A DNA stretch of 64,000 nucleotides from a bacterium (GTDB taxonomy: Bacteria > Actinomycetota > Acidimicrobiia > Acidimicrobiales > Bin134), in the NCBI GenBank assembly GCA_026708015.1, contig JAPOVT010000057.1, forward strand, positions 33,203-97,202. Reading direction: 5' to 3'. The stretch's first letter is position 1. Each line of letters begins with the position of its first letter. Below, in pieces: positions 56,886-64,000 of this stretch. The notes below the pieces were generated by a model. It made no database searches, had not been told where the DNA came from, and saw only the letters and a list, made by a program, of their open reading frames with translations. The position numbers and the translations under genes were made by a program.

Positions 56886-57116
56886 ATGGTGAATGTGCTG
56901 GTTCGCAACCTGCCCGATGAGGTGCATGTGCTGCTCCAGCAGCGCGCCGCCCGCGAGGGGAAATCGCTCCAACAGTTCTTGGCGGCTGAGTTGCAACGGC
57001 TCGCCGAACGGCCATCAGTTCAAGAGGTGCTGGAACGGGCCAACCAGCAGAGTGGTGGGCGGATCGGCCTCGCCGAAGCTGCCGAATATCTGGCCGAGGA
57101 GCGCCAAAAGCGATGA
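56886..57116 (+). CDS. vapB: VapB-type antitoxin (FitA-like ribbon-helix-helix)
   Basis: A 76-residue protein with V-N-V-L-V-R-N-L-P-D-E-V-H and R-A-A-R-E-G-K-S-L-Q-Q-F-L, the strand and two helices of FitA-type antitoxins, then a charged toxin-binding tail. Overlaps the toxin gene by four bases. Confidence 0.9.
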   Translation: MVNVLVRNLPDEVHVLLQQRAAREGKSLQQFLAAELQRLAERPSVQEVLERANQQSGGRIGLAEAAEYLAEERQKR

Positions 57117-57523
57117 TGGTGGTGGACGCGTCGGTGGCGGTGAACGCCCTAGCCGACAACACGTCCGATGGCGACCAGGCGCGGGCCGCTCTGCTGGCAG
57201 ATCCCGACCTTGCCGCCCCTGATCTCATAAACGTGGAAGTCGTGTCTGTGCTCCGCAAGTGGTGGCAAAAGGGACACTTGAGCGATGAGAACATGCGAGA
57301 AGCCATCGCGAACCTGACCGCACTGGATGTTGTCCGCTATCCCACTCTGCCGCTCATGTCTCGCGCCTACGAACTTCGCGCCAATCTCACGCCCTACGAC
57401 GCCGCCTATGCGGCACTCGCCGAGATGCTCGACTGCCCCCTTCTGACCGCCGACGCCAGAATGGCGAATGCTCCGGGACCCAACTGCGAATTCAACGTCA
57501 TCCAGCCTTCAAGACGGCAATGA
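57113..57523 (+). CDS. vapC: VapC-type PIN-domain toxin, second pair
   Basis: A 136-residue PIN domain with acidic residues in V-V-D-A-S-V-A, N-V-E-V-V-S, T-P-Y-D-A-A-Y and T-A-D-A-R. It belongs to a different VapC branch from the toxin at 631-1041 (FitB-like rather than the CopG-linked type). Double ATG at 57113 and 57116; the first overlaps the antitoxin stop. Confidence 0.9.
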   Translation: MMVVDASVAVNALADNTSDGDQARAALLADPDLAAPDLINVEVVSVLRKWWQKGHLSDENMREAIANLTALDVVRYPTLPLMSRAYELRANLTPYDAAYAALAEMLDCPLLTADARMANAPGPNCEFNVIQPSRRQ

Positions 57524-57603
57524 GCCCGACCAACCCCACACCAGCGATTAGCCAACGGCTGCCGGATCGCTCAAAACGACAGAAGCGCTGCATTCTGCGG
57601 TGA

Positions 57604-58518
57604 TTAGGCGTTGGCGCGGGTTAGGCGGGATAGAACGAGGACCAGGGAGGCGGCGGCTAAGGCCAGGATGACGGGGAGCCACAGGTCGGTAGCAGGGGCC
57701 CAGCCTAGGCCGGTGCCGTCGATGGTCTCATCGGCATGGCGGCTGATCACGCCCACTCCGGCGGGCCACGGCCACAGCACCCGTAGCGAGCCCAGCAGCA
57801 GCCCCACCATCACCGCCAGGGTGGGGTCGTGCCAGCGGTGGAGCAACCGGTCGATCAGGTGTGAGAACAGGGCCAATCCCAGTACTGCTCCTGCGGCCAA
57901 CGCGGCCAGGTCAGCCCAAACCCAATCGTCCACCGCGGCGATCGCCGCCGGGTACACCCCCAGCATCAACAGGATGAACGACCCGGAGATGCCGGGCAGC
58001 AACATCGCGCACACCGCCACGATTCCTGAGCCGAATAGGGCGATCTCCGTCTGGTCGGCCACCGGCCCCGACTGGAGTCCCAGCAACCAGAAGAACAGCC
58101 CACCCACGGCCAGTGCCGTCACCGCCAATCCCGCACCGGGCTTGTCCACCATGTTCCAGGCCACCACCACCGACGCCGCCACTAGGCCGAAGAACAGCCC
58201 GGCCATCGCTTCGGGCTCGTCGACCAAAAGCTCGTCGATCACCGATGCCAGGGCCGCGACGGCGACCACGATTCCCGCCACCAGCGGCACGGCGAACCAC
58301 CAGTCAAATCTCCGCAGACGTTCCCACGCGCCTCGCCAGTTCCCCCGCAGCAAGGCGCCCACCACACCGGCTCCGGCCCGCACGGTGTCGATCAGCCGTT
58401 CATAGATCCCCAGCAGCAGGGCAACTGTGCCCCCCGACACCCCGGGCACCACGTCGGCCGCTCCCATCAGCACCCCCCGCACCGCATGGCGGACAGTTTC
58501 GTTGGCGCGACCCCACAT
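57604..58518 (-). CDS. DUF368 membrane protein, probable undecaprenyl-phosphate translocase
   Basis: A 304-residue polytopic protein with about eight to nine helices and the two inverted P-G-V-S-G-G-T and P-G-I-S-G-S-F motifs that mark DUF368. The family (PopT) has been shown to recycle the C55-phosphate carrier lipid across the membrane. ATG 58518 is chosen over an in-frame TTG at 58521. It follows sdhB on the same strand but is separated by 34 bases only, so it may be cotranscribed. Confidence 0.88.
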   Translation of the reverse strand: MWGRANETVRHAVRGVLMGAADVVPGVSGGTVALLLGIYERLIDTVRAGAGVVGALLRGNWRGAWERLRRFDWWFAVPLVAGIVVAVAALASVIDELLVDEPEAMAGLFFGLVAASVVVAWNMVDKPGAGLAVTALAVGGLFFWLLGLQSGPVADQTEIALFGSGIVAVCAMLLPGISGSFILLMLGVYPAAIAAVDDWVWADLAALAAGAVLGLALFSHLIDRLLHRWHDPTLAVMVGLLLGSLRVLWPWPAGVGVISRHADETIDGTGLGWAPATDLWLPVILALAAASLVLVLSRLTRANA

Positions 58519-58552
58519 CAAGCCGCGAGGCTACCGCTTTGCAGACGGACCC

Positions 58553-61238
<2,686 letters not shown>

Positions 61239-61239
<1 letters not shown>

Positions 61240-62039
61240 CAGTGCTCCTCCCCCTCGGCGGTGCCGTGTTGGAGCTCTTCCACGATCGAGCGGCCGTTGT
61301 CGTCGATCACCCCGGCCTGCACGAAGATGGGGAAGCTCAGGTTGCCCACCAGGATGATCCCGGCCAACCCGGCGGCCAGATAGCGGCGCAGGTGGTTGTA
61401 GCGGGGGCTGTTCACCCCCAGGCTCTGGAACATGCTCCAGGTGCCGTGGAAGATGTGAACGGCCAGCGCGGTGTTGGCCACGATGTACAGGATCGCCACC
61501 GGGATGCTGCTCAGGCTCTCCGACACGTTGTGGTAGGGGTCGCCCCGCACGAAGTCGGGGTTGAACCAGCCCCAGGTGAGATCGGCCAGGTGGTAGAAGA
61601 GGTACAGCCCGATGATGGGTCCGGTCCAGCGCATGGTGCGGGAGGCGAAGTTGGCCGCGATGTAGTTCCGCCCGCCGGGATAGCGCTGATCAGCGGCAAT
61701 GCTCATTCGGCTCAACGAGTAGGCCGAGTGGATGTGCAGGGCGAAGGCGATGATCAACCCGATGCGCATGATCCACAGCAGCCAGGTGCGGGGCAGGAGT
61801 TTGGTGCCCAGATCCCGCAGCGTCTCGGCGTACTCGTGGATCTCCAGCGGCCCTTCGTACAGGTGAAGGTTGCCGATCATATGGACCACGATGAAGCCCA
61901 AGAGGGCAATCCCGGTGAGGCCCATCACCCATTTCTTGCCCACCGCGGTCTGGTAGATGTTGAGCGGCCACGGGAGCCTCACCTTGGGCTCCGACCGCAC
62001 CGGAGGCGGCGTGCTCACTCTGGTTATGGCTTGGGCCAT
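61239..62039 (-). CDS. sdhC: Succinate dehydrogenase cytochrome b558 subunit
   Basis: A 266-residue membrane anchor with five helices and candidate heme-ligand histidines in [21 protein letters not shown] and V-H-I-F-H-G-T-W. This is the single-subunit, two-heme type found with quinone-linked enzymes of actinobacteria and Bacillus; no sdhD is present. GGAGG is upstream of the ATG at 62039. First gene of sdhCAB. Confidence 0.93.
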
Positions 62040-62352
62040 CTTCTGCCTCCGCTCCGGACCTCCTCCGGCCTAGAAGCTCTCGCGCTCGCGCCGACGGTAC
62101 CGGCGCCCCGCTCTCTGCGGCTAGCTGTACCGGGCTTTCGGGTGGACTGCTTGCCGATCCGGTTATGTGAATCTTGCGGGCGCCGATGCCCTTGGGCTCA
62201 ATTCGCCAGGTGGCCGACGTGGACCGGCCGGCATCAGCTCCACGGCCACTTGGATCGGCCTTGGCCGACGGAATCAGCTCCAGGGCCTACACGCTGGGCT
62301 GATCGGCCCTGGATGCGTTCCACGCCACCGGGATCGGGCTTGGCCACCGGGA
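62040..62352. other. 313-base gap: sdh upstream region with short repeats
   Basis: Holds the sdhC ribosome binding site near 62050 and presumably the sdh promoter, for which I see no clear boxes. The segment 62215-62352 contains three imperfect repeats with the core ATCAGCTCCA and GATCGG-CTTGGCC, continuing the composition of the RCC1-repeat gene; this may be a decayed or frameshifted end of that repeat array. No gene is supported. Confidence 0.5.
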
Positions 62353-63999
62353 TCAGCTCCAGGACGCCCAGGAGACGCCGGCGGGAAGGCTCGTCGTCCA
62401 GTCCCAGCATTCGGCGGTGCTGTCGGCTCTGATCCCGCACGTATGGCCGCCGCCGGCTGCGATGGCGGTGAACGCGCCCGCGGGGGCGACGCTGTCGATG
62501 GCGCCCCAGCATTCGACGGTGCCGTCGGCTCTGATCCCGCACGTATGGCCGCCGCCGGCTGCGATGGCGGTGAAGGCGCCTGCGGGGGCGTCCGCCTGCC
62601 CGTAGTCGTTGCGGCCCCAGCATTCGACGGTGCTGTCGGCCCTGATCCCACACGAATACCGGCCGCCGGCTGCGATGGCGGTGAAGGCGCCTGCGGGGGC
62701 GTCCGTCTGCCCTTCCCAGTTGGAGCCCCAGCATTCGGCGGTGCTGTCGGCCCTGATCCCACACGTGTGGTAGCTGCCGGCTGCGATGGCGGTGAAGGCG
62801 CCTGCGGGGGCGTCGCGCCTTTGGCCCCGGCATTCGACGGTGCTGTCGGCCCTGATCCCACACATATGGGACTGGCCGGCTGCGATGGCGGTGAACGCGC
62901 CTGCGGGGGCGTCGCCCGTTTGGCCCCGGCATTCGACGGTGCTGTCGGCTCTGATCCCACACAAGCTGGCGCCGCCGGCCGCCGCAATGGCGGTGAAGGT
63001 GCCCGCGAAGGCGTCCGCCGGCCAGAAACCGCCGATGGCGCCCCAGCATTCGACGGTGCTGTCGGCCCTGATCCCACAGGAGTGGTCGCCGCCGGCCGCG
63101 ATGGCGGTGAAGGCGCCTGCGGGGGCGTCCAGCCGCCCGGAGTTGTTGCCGCCCCAGCATTCGACGGTGCCGTCGGCTCTGATCCCGCACGAATGCCTCT
63201 CGCCGGTTGCGATGGCGGTGAAGGCGCCTGCGGGGGCGTCCGCCTGCCCGTCGTCGTTGCCGCCCCAGCATTCGACGGTGCTGTCGGCTCTGATCCCGCA
63301 CGTATGGTAGCGGCCGGCTGCGATGGCGGTGAAGGCGCCTGCGGGGGCATCCAGCGCCCTGGTGGGGCTGGCGGCCCAGCATTCGACGGTGCTGTCGGCC
63401 CTGATCCCACACACATGGTTGGTGCTGGCTGTGATGGCGGTGAAGGCGCCCGCGAAGGCGCCTTCGTGTTTGCCCTCCTCCCCGGCGCTTATGGATTCTT
63501 CGGTAACACCGATGGAGATGTCGCCCCGGCATTCGACGGTGCTGTCGGCCCTGATCCCACACGAATGGAAGTCGCCGGTTGCGATGGCGGTGAAGGCGCC
63601 CGCGGGGGCGTCCGCCTGCCCGTAGTGGTGCCAGTTCCAGGCGACGTGGCCCCAGCATTCGACGGTGTTGTCGGCTCTGATCCCGCACGAATTATTCCAG
63701 CCGGCTGTGATGGCGGTGAAGGCGCCTTCGGGGGCGTCCGCCTGCCCGTCGTCGTTGCGGCCCCAGCATTCGGCGGTGCTGTCGGCCCTGATCCCACACG
63801 AATGGGCGGTGCCGGCTGCGATGGCGGTGAAGGCGCCCGCGGGGGCGTCCGCCTGCCCTTCCCAGTTGGCGCCCCAGCATTCGACGGTGTTGTCGGCTCT
63901 GATCCCGCACGTATGGCCGCTGCCGGCTGTGATGGCGGTGAACGCGTGTGCGGGTTGGCGGGTTGGCTGGGGGTCTGGTTGGTCGGCGCAGCCGCCGGG
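62353..63999 (-). CDS. RCC1-repeat protein, 5' truncated by the window edge
   Basis: The frame is open from the right edge to a stop at 62353 (548 residues visible, no start codon until 63414, so the start is outside). At least 14 tandem repeats of about 33-40 residues share the core A-F-T-A-I-A-A-G-x-x-H-T-C-G-I-R-A-D-S-T-V-E-C-W-G and a variable linker G-Q-A-D-A-P. This is the RCC1/regulator-of-chromosome-condensation propeller repeat with two cysteines per unit. The N-terminal visible part reads G-G-C-A-D-Q-P-D-P-Q-P, which could follow a lipobox. Probably a surface or secreted propeller; function unknown. Confidence 0.88.
   Translation of the reverse strand, partial: PGGCADQPDPQPTRQPAHAFTAITAGSGHTCGIRADNTVECWGANWEGQADAPAGAFTAIAAGTAHSCGIRADSTAECWGRNDDGQADAPEGAFTAITAGWNNSCGIRADNTVECWGHVAWNWHHYGQADAPAGAFTAIATGDFHSCGIRADSTVECRGDISIGVTEESISAGEEGKHEGAFAGAFTAITASTNHVCGIRADSTVECWAASPTRALDAPAGAFTAIAAGRYHTCGIRADSTVECWGGNDDGQADAPAGAFTAIATGERHSCGIRADGTVECWGGNNSGRLDAPAGAFTAIAAGGDHSCGIRADSTVECWGAIGGFWPADAFAGTFTAIAAAGGASLCGIRADSTVECRGQTGDAPAGAFTAIAAGQSHMCGIRADSTVECRGQRRDAPAGAFTAIAAGSYHTCGIRADSTAECWGSNWEGQTDAPAGAFTAIAAGGRYSCGIRADSTVECWGRNDYGQADAPAGAFTAIAAGGGHTCGIRADGTVECWGAIDSVAPAGAFTAIAAGGGHTCGIRADSTAECWDWTTSLPAGVSWASWS
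62400..63945. repeat. Tandem DNA repeats of about 110 bp underlying the RCC1 array
   Basis: Successive units share long identical blocks such as GATGGCGGTGAAGGCGCC and CAGCATTCGACGGTGCTGTC, with variation confined to the linker. Identity at silent positions suggests recent duplication or gene conversion. All three minus-strand frames are largely open because of the repeat composition. Confidence 0.85.
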
Positions 64000-64000
64000 C

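Noticed and set aside
62234..63688. Long Arg/His-rich reading frame of 484 codons antisense/overlapping in the RCC1 array
   Set aside because: It is another frame of the same repeats; its sequence is a composition artefact (R-R-M-L-G, H-R-H repeats), while the frame ending at 62353 gives clear RCC1 units with conserved cysteines.

Overview
The window comes from a high-GC, gene-dense bacterium that is most likely an actinobacterium, plausibly of the class Acidimicrobiia. This is inferred from the mix of an F420-type luciferase-like oxidoreductase relic, an SCP2-type sterol-carrier protein, a two-heme SdhC, VapBC pairs, a P450 with its own 3Fe-4S ferredoxin, and several promoters of TANNNT type placed so close to start codons that the mRNAs should be leaderless. 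No 16S or other marker that would settle the taxonomy is present.

Layout. 1-1.55 kb: end of a sterol-reductase-family gene, a VapBC pair and tRNA-Arg(ACG). 1.55-21.8 kb: a two-copy lipid or amino-acid-like transport region. Each copy has a lipoprotein binding protein, one polypeptide that fuses LivH, LivM and LivG, and one that fuses a whole MFS permease to a LivF ATPase. The left copy (minus strand) also carries a P450 and a ferredoxin and faces a phytanoyl-CoA-dioxygenase-like gene. The right copy is bracketed by two CX5R tyrosine-phosphatase-like genes and followed by an RpiR regulator, an SDR and a VOC protein. 21.8-29 kb: ribosomal protein S1, an internally deleted LLM oxidoreductase, a coiled-coil membrane protein with 42-bp repeats, a UvrD/PcrA helicase and several unknowns, one of them AT-rich. 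29-36.5 kb: core metabolism (sucCD, purN-purH, metF, icd, mdh). 36.5-44.4 kb: a cobalamin uptake and salvage operon (aminotransferase-like decarboxylase, B12 riboswitch, btuFCD, cobO, cobU, cobS, cbiB, cobT). 44.4-55.8 kb: a catabolic island with a sugar ABC importer, SMP-30 lactonase, IclR regulator, DSD1-type PLP dehydratase, KDPG aldolase, KDG kinase, N-acyl-D-amino-acid deacylase and RidA. 55.8-57.5 kb: SCP2 protein, an unknown and a second VapBC. 57.6-62 kb: DUF368 protein and sdhCAB. 62.3 kb to the edge: an RCC1-repeat protein running off the right end.

The two most interesting parts are the duplicated MFS-LivF plus LivHMG transporter and the 44.5-55.8 kb island. The island's enzyme set fits oxidation-type amino-sugar-acid breakdown (N-acetylglucosaminate to glucosaminate to KDG to KDPG), with a shared 17-bp palindromic operator in front of both the transporter operon and the deacylase/kinase divergent pair.
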